From NCBI GenBank assembly GCA_016713665.1, contig JADJOR010000004.1:1-25743 (forward strand): a DNA stretch of 25,743 bases, in the 5' to 3' direction. This document shows, one piece after another, positions 10,741 through 18,623 of the stretch (the stretch's first letter is position 1; every line of letters starts with the position of its first letter). Position numbers and translations under genes: made by a program. Source of the stretch: Deltaproteobacteria bacterium (GTDB lineage Bacteria; Myxococcota_A; UBA9160; UBA4427). The notes beneath the pieces are model-generated. The model saw only the letters and a program-made list of their open reading frames with translations, was not told where the DNA came from and searched no databases.

Positions 10741-11501
10741 GTGGCCGAGCTTTCGACTTCGATCCCGCTTCCGGTGCCCGAGACCGACGACCTCGGCCGC
10801 TACCTCGAGGACACGATCACGATCGACTGGCAGACGCCGTCGGTCGCCGATTGCGCGCGGCGCCTGCTCGCGGGCCTGGCCGAAGCGAACGTCGAGGGCG
10901 CATCGAGCGACTCTTCCTCTTTGTGCGCGACGAGATCGCCCACAGCTTCGATCTCGCGAGCGCGAGCGCGAGCGCGGGCGCCGGCGCGAGCCAGGGCGGG
11001 GTCGGGCGCGAGCCGGGCCGGGCCGCGTCTTTCATTCCGGGCGCCGCCGCCGGCTTCTCCGCCGCCTTCCTCGCGCGCGGGATTGCCTGTCGCGCGAGCG
11101 AGGTCCTGGCGCTCGGCCACGGGCTCTGCTTCGCGAAGAGCCATCTGCTCGCCGCGCTGCTGCGCTTCGCCGGTCACCCGACGGGATTCTGTTATGCACG
11201 CCTCAGCGACGACGAGCGGCCGGGGCGCTTCACGCTCCACGGCTTCGTCGGTTGCTTCGAACCGACCCGCGCGGCGTGGGTCCTGCTCGATCCACGCGGG
11301 AACCGCGGCGGGGCGGGTGGGCTCGAGAGCGTCTGTCGCTTCGATCCCCCGTACTCGCTCGCCTACGCTCCCGATCCCGCGCGGGGCGAGTCGCTGCTGC
11401 CCTTCGTCTACAAACGGCCGGCGAAGCGCATCGTCGACTTCCTCGAGCGGGTGCCCGACTCGGCGGCGATGCGGCGGAACCTGCCGGACTCGATCGGCTA
11501 G
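10741..11501 (+). CDS. Transglutaminase-like (cysteine protease fold) domain protein
   Basis: The start GTG at 10741 follows a GGGGGCG purine run. The first part reads MAELSTSIPLPVPETDD and ITIDWQTPSVADCARRLLAG; after one lost base near 10900 the frame continues FVRDEIAHSFD. The core has ACRASEVLALGHGLCFAKSH with the probable catalytic cysteine, LLAALLRFAGHPTGFCYARL, FTLHGFVGCF with the histidine, and WVLLDPRGNRGG with the aspartate, which is the usual Cys-His-Asp order of bacterial transglutaminase-like proteins. Between SFD and ACRASEV there is an unusual ~40-residue Ala/Gly/Ser-rich insert. The rest, from 10907 to the TAG at 11499, is a single uninterrupted frame. The substrate is unknown. 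It probably shares a transcript with the kinase-like gene upstream. Confidence 0.72.
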
Positions 11502-11511
11502 GAAGCACGTC

Positions 11512-11523
11512 CGAGCGCGCTCG
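11512..11523. terminator. Perfect 12-bp palindrome between convergent genes
   Basis: CGAGCGCGCTCG lies between the stop of the transglutaminase-like gene (11501) and the stop of the minus-strand membrane protein (11526). The position suits a bidirectional terminator stem, but there is no loop and no T run, so this is only a possibility. Confidence 0.25.
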
Positions 11524-11525
11524 CG

Positions 11526-11894
11526 TCAGTCGTCCCGCCTCGGATCGTCGAATTCCTCGAGCTCGAGATGGAACCGGTGGAGCACGCGGTGGAAGAGCGG
11601 GGCCAGGATCAGGCCTGCGACGCCGATGAAGACGATGCCCGAGAAGAGCGCATAGCCCGCGGCGAAGAGCTTGGCCGCGTTCGAGTGGAGCAGATCGACC
11701 GGACCCATGCCGCCGAGGATCATCGCGGCATTGAGGATCGAGTCGACCCAGGGCAGATCCGCGAGGCAGTGGTAGCCGACTGCACCGATCGCCAGCGCGC
11801 CCCCGGCGACGAAGGCCGCGATGAAGATCTGGCGTACCACGCGCAGCGCGAACTCGCGCAGCGGCAGCAGGGCGTCGGAGCGGTGCTCGTACAT
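11526..11894 (-). CDS. Small two-span membrane protein resembling a potassium-channel pore module
   Basis: This 122-aa protein is intact in one frame. The ATG at 11894 lies eight bases after the stop of the SMP-30 gene, whose stop overlaps the TAGGAG ribosome binding site, so the two form an operon. Residues ~15-45 form a first hydrophobic helix (IFIAAFVAGGALAIGAVGYH). The stretch LPWVDSILNAAMILGGMGPVD sits where a pore helix and filter would be, with AKLFAAGYALFSGIVFIGVAGLILAPLF as the second helix. The tail FHRVLHRFHLELEEFDD is charged. The arrangement (helix, re-entrant segment, G-x-x-x, K-LFA-Y-L-G-, helix) mirrors two-span ion channels, but the TVGYG filter is replaced by ILGGMGP. The channel relation is inference; a plain membrane protein of unknown function is the safe call. 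Confidence 0.7.
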   Translation of the reverse strand: MYEHRSDALLPLREFALRVVRQIFIAAFVAGGALAIGAVGYHCLADLPWVDSILNAAMILGGMGPVDLLHSNAAKLFAAGYALFSGIVFIGVAGLILAPLFHRVLHRFHLELEEFDDPRRDD

Positions 11895-11902
11895 GCAGGC
11901 TC

Positions 11903-12774
11903 CTAGATCCCGATCCGGGAGAACGCTCTCGGACAGCCTTGCGTGCCGGAGGCCAGCGCGGAAGAGGGCCCCGGCCGCGGCCCTTCGTTCGCGCGATCGT
12001 CGCCGCCCGCGCTCGTCACGTAGAGCTCGGCGAGCGCGGATCCACCGAAGGCGACGCTCGTGATCTTCTTCGCCGCGAATTCGATCCGGCCGACCTCGCG
12101 GCCGTCGGGTGCATAGCGGTAGACGGCCGAGCCGTCCCAGCGCGCGGACCAGACGTGGCCTTCCCGGTCGACGGCGAGGCCGTCCGGTCGGCCGGGGCCG
12201 GAGGCGAGATCGACGAAGAGGCGGCGATTCGAGGGTGCCCGCGTCGGCTTCGTAGTCGAAGACGTCGATCCGGCAGGAGAGCGTGTCCGTGAAGTAGAGG
12301 CGGTCAGCCGCCGGCGAGAAGGCGAGGCCATTCGAGATGCCGATGCCCTCGACCAGCGGGATCACCCCTGCGTCGCGGTCGATCCGGACGAGCCGGCCGA
12401 CACCGGCCGCATAATGATCCGGATCGTCCGGGACGGTGCCCGTGAAGACGCGGCCGCGGGGATCGGCGACACAATCGTTGAAATGCATGCCCGCGCTCCC
12501 GGGGAATCCGTCGACGAGGACGGTCGCGACGCCGTCCTTCCACCGGAGCACGCGCGCGCCTTCGGCGAGCAGCAGCAGGGCCCCGTCGGCCTGGAGCGTG
12601 AAGCCCGGAGACCTTCGGGCCGCCGTAGATCGTCTCGTCGCGGCCGGTCGCAGGATCGAAGCGCAGGAGCTCGCCGCGCAGGTAGTCGACCCGGTAGAGC
12701 GCCTGCTCGCCGGCGTGCCAGAGCGGGCCTTCGCCGAGGAGATCGGGGCGGTCGGCGACGATTTCGGGGGTCAT
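11903..12774 (-). CDS. SMP-30/gluconolactonase/LRE-family beta-propeller hydrolase
   Basis: The family forms six-bladed propellers with a divalent metal and hydrolyses lactones such as gluconolactone. From the ATG at 12774: DRPDLLGEGPLWHAGEQALYRVDYLRGEL with the metal-binding glutamate of LGEGP, and TIYGGPKVSGL. After a shift comes LVDGFPGSAGMHFNDCVADPRGRVF, with the metal-binding Asn-Asp of FNDCVADP, then GTVPDDP, GIGISNGLAFSPAADRLYFTDTLSCRI (the SNGLAFSPD-type motif and the following YFTDT), DVFDYEADAG, and after another shift GRPDGLAVDREGHVWSARW and VTSVAFGGSALAELYVTSAGG. All diagnostic motifs are in order and the length is right (~290 aa), so an active enzyme is likely. Two frame changes occur near 12330 and 12560-12620. 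The channel-like membrane protein follows in the same operon. Confidence 0.85.
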
Positions 12775-12918
12775 GGGGCTCCGGGAGACGAGGTCGGGCT
12801 GGTCGAAAAGCTAGGCCCCGGGCGCCGCGATTTCAGCCCCACTCTGGCATCGGCGGCTACGCCAACCGAGGATGCTTGGCAGAGCCGAAGCGGTCGCGGT
12901 TCGTCCCGATCCGGTCCA

Positions 12919-13875
12919 TCACGACCCGGAGCGCGCCCTGCGCCGAGCTCCGGCCAGGGCCAGCACTCCCGCCGTGAGCATCGCCGCGAAGCTCGGCTCC
13001 GGCACGAAGACGAGCCCGCCATCGACCCCGAAATGGATCGGTCCGCCTCCACAGGGCAGCCCTGCGGTCGCCCGGGGATTAGCCGCCCGCGTCGCCGGAG
13101 CGACCCAGTAGAGAGCGCCCGAGGCGGCATCGAGCCGCCCCATCCTCAAGCGCGTCCCGTCCGCTGCGAAGGCGAGCCCGCTGTACTTGAGCGGGCGCCC
13201 GAGAGCTACGTCGTTCGCACCGATGTTCGTCGCCGCTCCGCTCGTCAGGTCGACCGTGAACAGATGCGAGACGGTCGGATCCGGGTAGGAAGGTCCGCCC
13301 AGCGCCCAGCCATTGGCAAACAGCGTCCCGTCGGCGCGGAAACCGAGGCCGTTCAGCATGAGGCCGAAGTCACCGGCGCAGCAGTTGCCGCCCGCGAAGC
13401 CGATCAGCGAGGCCTGACCCGTCTGCTTGTCGATCGTGAAGAGCCCCGTGCTCTGGTGCGCGGTCACGCCGTCGTTGTAGCCGCCGGTCGCATACATCAC
13501 GCCCGTCAGTGGATGGATCGCGAGGCCACCGGAAGTGAGATCGATGAAGCCGCTCATGGCGGGAAACGAGGCGATCGCGCCCGTGGCGCGATCGATCACG
13601 AAGAGTCTGCTCGTTCCCGGGTCCGAGACTTCCGAGCCGGTCGCGTAGAGCGTGTCGGTGGCTTCGTCGTAGGCGAGGCCGCCGTTGTTGAGTTGGATCC
13701 CCGGCAGGTTCCAGACAAGGAGCGAGGCGCCGTTCAGCGGGTTCACGGTCCAGAGCCCGCTCGGCGCTCCGATGCCACCGCCCGTGGCATACAGGTCGGC
13801 GGCAGCCGGTGCGCAGAAACAGAAGGCGAGCGACAGCGCCACCAGGAAGCGACAGATCGGCGGGAGTTGGGCCAT
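12919..13875 (-). CDS. Exported PEP-CTERM protein with propeller-like repeats
   Basis: This 318-aa ORF is fully intact. Residues 1-26 form a signal peptide (FLVALSLAFCFCAPAAAD). The body carries repeats of the type LYATGGG...GLWTVNPLNG, TLYATGSE...RLFVIDRATG, VMYATGGY...GLFTIDKQTG and SHLFTVDLTSG, an arrangement typical of secreted beta-propellers that bind surfaces or polymers. The C-terminus is FVPEPSFAAMLTAGVLALAGARRRARSGS: a PEP motif, a hydrophobic span and an arginine cluster, the classic exosortase sorting signal. The protein should be cut and anchored or released by exosortase, whose gene is not in this window. The ATG at 13875 has no strong ribosome binding site. The gene stands alone, with the SMP-30 operon some 145 bases downstream. 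Confidence 0.85.
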   Translation of the reverse strand: MAQLPPICRFLVALSLAFCFCAPAAADLYATGGGIGAPSGLWTVNPLNGASLLVWNLPGIQLNNGGLAYDEATDTLYATGSEVSDPGTSRLFVIDRATGAIASFPAMSGFIDLTSGGLAIHPLTGVMYATGGYNDGVTAHQSTGLFTIDKQTGQASLIGFAGGNCCAGDFGLMLNGLGFRADGTLFANGWALGGPSYPDPTVSHLFTVDLTSGAATNIGANDVALGRPLKYSGLAFAADGTRLRMGRLDAASGALYWVAPATRAANPRATAGLPCGGGPIHFGVDGGLVFVPEPSFAAMLTAGVLALAGARRRARSGS

Positions 13876-13985
13876 CCAGGCAGTCTGGGCGTCGAGCGAG
13901 GACGAGTCAATCGAATTCGACCGGAGGGTGGGGCGGATCGCGAGGAACCGGGGTCATCGAACGACATGCGGGTGGGCATTTGGAT

Positions 13986-14189
13986 CTACGTCGACGGACG
14001 CTCCCGCAACGCCGCGAGGTCGCCTTCCCAGAGCCCCGATCCGCGAAGCTCGAGGATCCGCCTCGCGCCTGCGCGACGGACGTACTCCGTGAGCGCGCGT
14101 CGGACGGTGGCCGAGGCGCTCCTCTCTCCGGCGAGATGTCTTGCGCTGGCGAGAACGTTCTCATCGAGCAGGAGTCGGAAGCGCTTCAT
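13986..14189 (-). CDS. VapB-type antitoxin, orphan
   Basis: This 67-aa protein matches the usual length and layout of type II VapB antitoxins: MKRFRLLLDENVLASARHLA (a ribbon-helix-helix DNA-binding part), SASATVRRALTEYVRR, then RRILELRGSGLWEGDLAALR, the C-terminal toxin-binding segment (L-x-L-x-G-x-x-W-x-G-D-L). In this family a PIN-domain RNase toxin normally starts within a few bases of the antitoxin stop. Here the 110 bases downstream hold no PIN motif and run into the PEP-CTERM gene. It lies 45 bases beyond the probable left end of the mobile element. The family assignment is from the C-terminal motif; the toxin loss is what I see, its cause is inferred. Confidence 0.65.
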   Translation of the reverse strand: MKRFRLLLDENVLASARHLAGERSASATVRRALTEYVRRAGARRILELRGSGLWEGDLAALRERPST

Positions 14190-14233
14190 GACCGCACGCT
14201 GCGGCACATCTCGCCCGCCCGCCAACCCCCGCC

Positions 14234-14281
14234 TCACTCGATCCCGAGCCGCTTCAGCTTCTTGTATATGACTGCATTGCC
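14234..14281 (-). other. Probable attachment-site half: 3' end of a Fis-type regulator gene
   Basis: On the minus strand this segment reads G-N-A-V-I-YKKLKRLGIE-stop. YKKLKRLGIE followed by a stop is how many NtrC-family response regulators end (helix of the Fis-type HTH, as in LGISRxTLYKKLKRLGI). No upstream part of such a gene exists here; the serine recombinase reads into the same bases in another frame and stops at 14254. This is what an insertion into the end of a regulator gene would leave. The identification rests on about ten residues. Confidence 0.45.
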
Positions 14282-15757
14282 GAGTGATCCGATTTCGATC
14301 CTCCGATTCGCGCGGTGGCATGGCGACCGCGACCGTCCTTCTCGACCCAGAATCGAACTCCGAACGACTCAAGCAGTCTGCGGCGCGTGGATCGACCCAG
14401 ACGGCCCCAACGCACGAAGGCGTAGGCAAGGTCAATGCAAGCGGACTCGTCGATCTCAGGCGGTTCTGTGGCGTCCATCATCACAGCGAGTGAATTTCGA
14501 TCGGCGTCGACCGCGGACACCCGCTTCCGAAACTCTGCCAAGTCGATCTCGCCCGTCTCGTAGATGTCCACCAAGCGTCGCCGTCTGTTGTAGAGGGCGG
14601 TAATGCGTCGAGCCAGCTCCCGGCCGGATGGGGCGGCCTCTGCGAGCCGATCATTCGCCTCTCGAACGAGCCGGATGATCGTGTCTGCATCGCTTAGGGC
14701 AGCCTCGATCACCTCACTGGCCGCGTGATCCACCTTCCGAGCGACGAACTCGCCGAGGTCGCAGTTATTCTTCCGCCCGCGGTGGTCCCGCGAGCAGCGG
14801 TAGTGCCACGTCCCTCGCCGGTGATCGTTGAGCACCATCATCCGCATTCCACATCGCGCGCAGTGGGCGAATCCGGCGTAGTCCACGGGCGGTTTTCCAG
14901 CGTGGGCTGCTTCGGCCGCGCCCCAGCAATCTCGGTGAGTCGGGCCTGCGCGCGGGCGAACTCCACCGGGGCGACGAGCGGCGGGTCAAGGACCTGGTGT
15001 TCGTAGCAGTCCTCCGGCGGGCGGGGGATCCATTTCCCACCCTTCAGCCACCTTCGGTCGACTCTGTAGATCCCCATGTAGAGCGGCTGGCGGAGCATTG
15101 ACGCCACCGAGAAAGCCTTTCGTTCGCCGAGCCGATCTCCTGCCGATTTCGGTCAGGTTCGACTCGCCGCCGAGAAACAGGTCGAATGCCTGCCGAACCT
15201 GCGCTGCGGCCGGATACACATATACCAGCGCTTTATTCGATGATCGAACTCTCGACCCCGCGGCATCATGTGTTCTTCCGCTGCCTCGGCCTTGCAATCC
15301 TTTCTCGCGACGGATCCATTCTCGACCAGCGCTGGTGCGCCGCGCAATGGCATCTCGTTCGGCTCCGGCCAGGTGCCCGGTGATGAGACTCAACAACGCA
15401 TCGTTCTGCGCTCCGTCCAGCACGCCGGCCCCGTATAGATGCATGCCTTGGCATCGCGGAAGGCATCCAGAATCGCGAAGTCGGAGAACCGGGACGGCGG
15501 AAGAGGCGATCAAAGGCGGCGGCGACGACTCCCGAGATCGAAGGCTCGGCCAGCCGAGAGAGCAGCGCCCGAAACCGGGGATCAGCCAGAACCGCGGCGC
15601 CGGACACTCCCTCAAGCTCGACCCAGGCGACAATTCGCAGGCCGTGAGCTTTGGCGAGCCGTTCGCACGCCTCGCGCTGAGCCGGGAGCCCCTGCTTATC
15701 AGGACCGGCCTGGGCGTCGCTCGATACCCGAAGAAGGGCGATCACATCCTTCAGCAT
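14254..15757 (-). CDS. Large serine recombinase/integrase (frameshifted)
   Basis: Large serine recombinases integrate and excise phages and islands at short att sites. The N-terminus reads MLKDVIALLRVSSDAQ with the nucleophilic serine in RVSS, then LPAQREACERLAKAHGLRIV, and AFDRLFRR, the conserved arginine motif. The next frame gives a resolvase helix region (LSLITGHLAGAERDAIARRTSAGRE). The recombinase domain contains MLRQPLYMGIYRVDRRW. A zinc ribbon follows: CARCGMRM and YRCSRDHRGRKNNCDLGE near 14760-14860. The C-terminal part is a helical, coiled-coil-like region (RELARRITALYNRRRRLVDI). About 500 aa in total, normal for the family. At least three frame changes (near 15500, 15100 and 14880). 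The start ATG overlaps the upstream 50-aa ORF in ATGCTGA, indicating translational coupling. Confidence 0.85.
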
Positions 15758-15903
15758 CTTGATCCTCGAAGAAGGCCCAGTGCGGCCTCGATGATTGCCC
15801 CGCTGTCCCCTGAGGCTACCGCGTCTAGGAGAACTGCCTCCTTGGCACGAAGATTCCGCGCGGCCTCCACGGTTTCAATAATTGCCTGCGTCAGGGTACT
15901 CAT
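15751..15903 (-). CDS. 50-aa ORF coupled to the serine recombinase
   Basis: MSTLTQAIIETVEAARNLRA, then KEAVLLDAVASGDSGAIIEA and a short basic end. The stop overlaps the recombinase start by seven bases (ATGCTGA), and its start lies inside the last codons of the helicase gene, so all three are translated as a unit. It is predicted helical, with no known family recognised. Small proteins beside serine integrases are sometimes directionality factors, but nothing in the sequence proves that here. Confidence 0.6.
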   Translation of the reverse strand: MSTLTQAIIETVEAARNLRAKEAVLLDAVASGDSGAIIEAALGLLRGSRC

Positions 15904-17484
15904 CGCAGTCGGCCTCTGACCCGCCCAGCGGCTTCTGAGTCCACGAAAAAGGGGATCTGGGCAAAGCGGGGCCACCCGCTCGTTCGAGAAAGCCCTCCGC
16001 CCCCACGAAGCGGCAGGAAAAAAACTTCGGATGAGGCCGATCCGGGTGACAGATGACGCTCTTCCACCCGTTTTTCTTAGTTCCCCGAGGAATACTGCTA
16101 GGAGAGGTATTCACTTTCCAGTGCTCAGCGTCATTTGTCACCCCAACCATCTGCTCGACCGTTTGGTCTGAAAGTCGAATGCCCTTCCAAAACCGCGCAT
16201 CTTTCGACCGACCTTCCTGGATCCCCCGCTCCTTGAGATTCTGAATAAAGGCCCGTGACGTACAGGCGTCCTCATTGTTCCGGTTGCACCAAGCTTCGTA
16301 TTGTTGGAAGAGGTCACTCTTCTTGATCGTGGCCTCAGGCTCGGTGACGCAAACCTCTTCAAAGAAAGCCGCGATGATGTCCTGTCCGTGCCTGTATTCA
16401 CGTAGCGGCCCCTCAACCGCCGACGGAGGAGCCAATCCGATCCGCTGGTAGTCCAGAGCGCCTTCGATCGCCCATGAGAGCACAGCCTCAGCTCCGCCGC
16501 GAGCTTCGATCCCAGGTCGGGGTTCCGTTGATCCTCGGGAATTCGGACGTTGAATGGCACGAGCTTGATCCGACGCCAAATACCTTCGTCGCCCCTCGAA
16601 CTTCCGGCCTGTGGTTGGTTGAAAGCCATAACGTAAAGTCGGATCGAACTCGAAGAACTCGCCGAAGTTGAATCGAGCAACCTGACGATCGCCACCCGTC
16701 ATCGATTTAATTTTGGCCTCCGAGAGTCTGTGCCCCTCTTCGCTTTCTGCCGCAAACACGAGCCTAGATCCGCGAAGTCGCGCGATGTCGTTCGGAACCG
16801 CTTGTCGGCGATTGGTGGTCAGGGTGTCTGCCGGAGTTTGGACGGCATATCCGCCGAGCGCCTTTCGCACGGTCTCGGTGAATACGGACTTTCCATTCGC
16901 CCCTGAGCCCCATAGGATGAGTAGGACGTGCTCCAGCACCTCTCCGATGAGGTTGTATCCGACGGCTCGCTGGACAAAGCTTCGGACCTCGGGATCAGGC
17001 AGCCATGTTTCCAGGCACTTGTCCCAGAGATCCGATCGGGCCTCGGGGACGTATCCAGCTCCGGCGATCCTCGCAGAGCTGGCCCGATCGTGAGGAAGGA
17101 GATCGCCGGATTGCAGATCGACCAGGACCCTTCGTCGTGTTCAGGACCCACCCGTTTCGGTCAAGATCCTCCGGCGTGGCGGGTATGGGGACGCTCGGCC
17201 TGGGCGAGGGCGATCATCGCCTCAAGTCTTCCTAGATTCCGCCGCAATCGCGGCCTTTGCAAAACTCTTCTGTTCCTCTGTCTCGGTTCGGTAGGAGCAC
17301 GGCCGCCTGAATCAGATCCGGAGCCACCTCTCGCGCGCCGGTCGACTTCGCCGGTTTCATCGGTTCTCCAGACCTGCCCATCCCACCAGAACCACTTCTT
17401 GAACGCGCGTACGTAGCGGAGGTCCTCCCCATGGAGTCGCACCAAGCGTCTGGCATTGCCGAGATCAGTTCCTTTCTCATCCAT
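15875..17484 (-). CDS. D5-type SF3 helicase (phage/satellite replication helicase), frameshifted
   Basis: It unwinds element DNA at its origin together with the primase next to it. The ATG at 17484 is preceded by GAGGAGG and overlaps the primase stop (ATGGATGA). The D5_N domain reads TDLGNARRLVRLHGEDLRYV, KWFWWDGQVWRTDETGEV. The C-terminal ATPase has Walker A LWGSGANGKSVF near 16885-16920, Walker B-like RLVFAAESEEGHRLSEAKIK, SMTGGDRQVARFNFGEFFEF, and then, in a shifted frame, LYVMAFNQPQ and GIWRRIKLVPFNVRIPEDQR (the arginine finger region). VLSWAIEGALDYQRIGL and a C-terminal winged-helix-like region (KKSDLFQQYEAWCNRNNED) follow. The last ~60 residues include VTNDA and SVICHP, encoded by the two arms of an inverted repeat. 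Frame changes near 17200-17350, 16940-17100, 16640 and 16500. Confidence 0.85.
16044..16143. repeat. Inverted-repeat module A (TGACAGATGACG arms) inside the helicase gene
   Basis: GGGTGACAGATGACGCT (16044-16060) and AGCGTCATTTGTCACCC (16127-16143) are inverted copies matching at 16 of 17 positions, 66 bases apart. Each arm contains two TGAC steps six bases apart, as in iteron-like binding sites. A related module lies at 20424-20519 in opposite orientation. A role as a replication origin or a recombination-protein site is inferred. Confidence 0.75.
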
Positions 17485-18383
17485 GACCGACCTCCTCATT
17501 CGCCAGAGAAAGCGCCCACGCATCGACGTCTCGATTCACGAAAGCCAGCGCTTTCCCCACCGTTGCGTCGTGTAGCTCTGCGGCCTGGGCTCGGCAGCTG
17601 GCCATCCGACGGCTGAATCGGATCGCGCCCTCGATCTCTGCCCCTTGTGCTTCCGGCATGCAAGCTGGCACGCGAGCTGTAATCGATGACCGAGTCGCTC
17701 TGGTCCGTCAGCCGCTCAGAATCGCGGTGGAACCGCTGATGGATCTTCGGAGAGAGCGCGATGGTCCGTGCCACCGCATCCGAGAGCCGCCCATCCCAGG
17801 GCTCCGCGTCGCAAACCTTCACGACGACCGTCAGGTCCTTCGGCTGCAGCGCGATTAGCCAATCCGGGACGACCGGCATCGCTATTCGAGTCCAGCGTGG
17901 CTTTCTCGCACCAGGAATAGCGCCGGCCGGTATCCGGATGGATCGATGGCGCAGCGACGATGTACCCCCGTCGGCCTTGATATCGAGGCCCGAATAGCCC
18001 GCCAGATTGGTCCGACACGGGATCCATTGGTCTCCTGGATGCTGGAAGAAGTAGTGCTCTCCGCCGCCTCCGGTATGCACGGTCGGGACATCCAGCGACA
18101 GATCGAACTCGACAGAAGTCGGACCCAGCGACTCGTCGCCGCCCTTACGGGGATCTACGTCGAGGACCACCTTCCCGCTGACGCCCCCGGTGGCGATCCC
18201 AACGTTGCGCGCTCGGCCATCGACCCCACCAAGTCTCCGGATTTGCCACTCGTCGGTGGTGGCGTCCTTGTATCCATGCCGTGTCAGGGGCTTCTTCGTG
18301 TGGGCCACAGCGGGAAGACCGCCATCCCCGGTGCGCGTAGTCCAGTGCATATTCGAGAAGGGTCGTCGGCTTTCGAGGGCCAT
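17477..18383 (-). CDS. Primase-polymerase (Prim-Pol, bifunctional DNA primase/polymerase N-terminal domain)
   Basis: The domain makes primers and extends DNA for phage- and plasmid-like replicons. Across two frames: TLLEYALDYAHRGWR, then KPLTRHGYKDATTDEWQIRR and WWGRWPSANVGIATGG-like sequence, then VVLDVDPRKGGDESL, where D-V-D is the metal-binding active site. SVEFDLSLDVPTVHTGGGGEHYFF supplies the conserved histidine region. CRTNLAGYSGLDIKADGGYIVAAPSIHP (with a frame shift near 17990) and PDWLIALQPKD follow. The C-terminal piece continues in another frame to ALSLANEEVGHG and a TGA at 17477, overlapping the helicase start. The ATG at 18383 follows a GTGGGGGGG run; this C7/G7 homopolymer may hide an indel, because the upstream HTH frame reads through without a stop. 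Alternatively the two were one fusion protein. Confidence 0.78.
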
Positions 18384-18389
18384 TGCGCG

Positions 18390-18605
18390 GCCCCCCCACT
18401 TGGAGGAGGTCGACTCTGCTGCCGGCAGACCCGTACGCGCAAGCGCGCGAACAGCGTGGCTCGGTATTCGTCGCGAGGACTTCAGCCACACGTAAGGCAG
18501 AACGCCCTCCCGCATGAGCGAGTAGACCGTCGAACGGCTAATGCTGAGGGAATTGCAGACCTCGTTGATGGTCTGGAGTTCCTCGTCGGACACGTCGGTA
18601 TTCAT
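18390..18605 (-). CDS. Helix-turn-helix (AlpA/excisionase-like) regulator
   Basis: About 70 aa starting at an ATG with an AGGGGGC ribosome binding site. ELQTINEVCNSLSISRSTVY, then SLMREGVLPYVWLKSSRRIP and SHAVRALAR match the HTH_17/AlpA pattern (T-x-x-E-x-x-x-x-L-x-x-S-R-x-T-V-Y, then RIP). Such proteins act as excisionases or as switches of satellite replication genes. It is the first gene of the primase-helicase-recombinase operon, and an inverted repeat sits just upstream. No stop is seen before the primase start; the frame simply continues, probably because of an indel at a seven-base C run (18391-18397). Confidence 0.7.
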
Positions 18606-18623
18606 GGATGCCCCCTATCTGAG

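Noticed and set aside
10957..10992. GCGAGC run as a regulatory repeat
   Set aside because: It is in frame inside the transglutaminase-like gene and encodes Ala-Ser; simple low complexity is sufficient.
9704..11629. Plus-strand 641-aa open frame as one protein
   Set aside because: It joins parts of the kinase-like gene with a wrong frame of the transglutaminase gene; the motifs sit in separate frames with their own starts.
12436..14271. Plus-strand 611-aa open frame
   Set aside because: It runs antisense to the SMP-30, PEP-CTERM and VapB genes, which have clear motifs; long antisense frames are common at this GC content.
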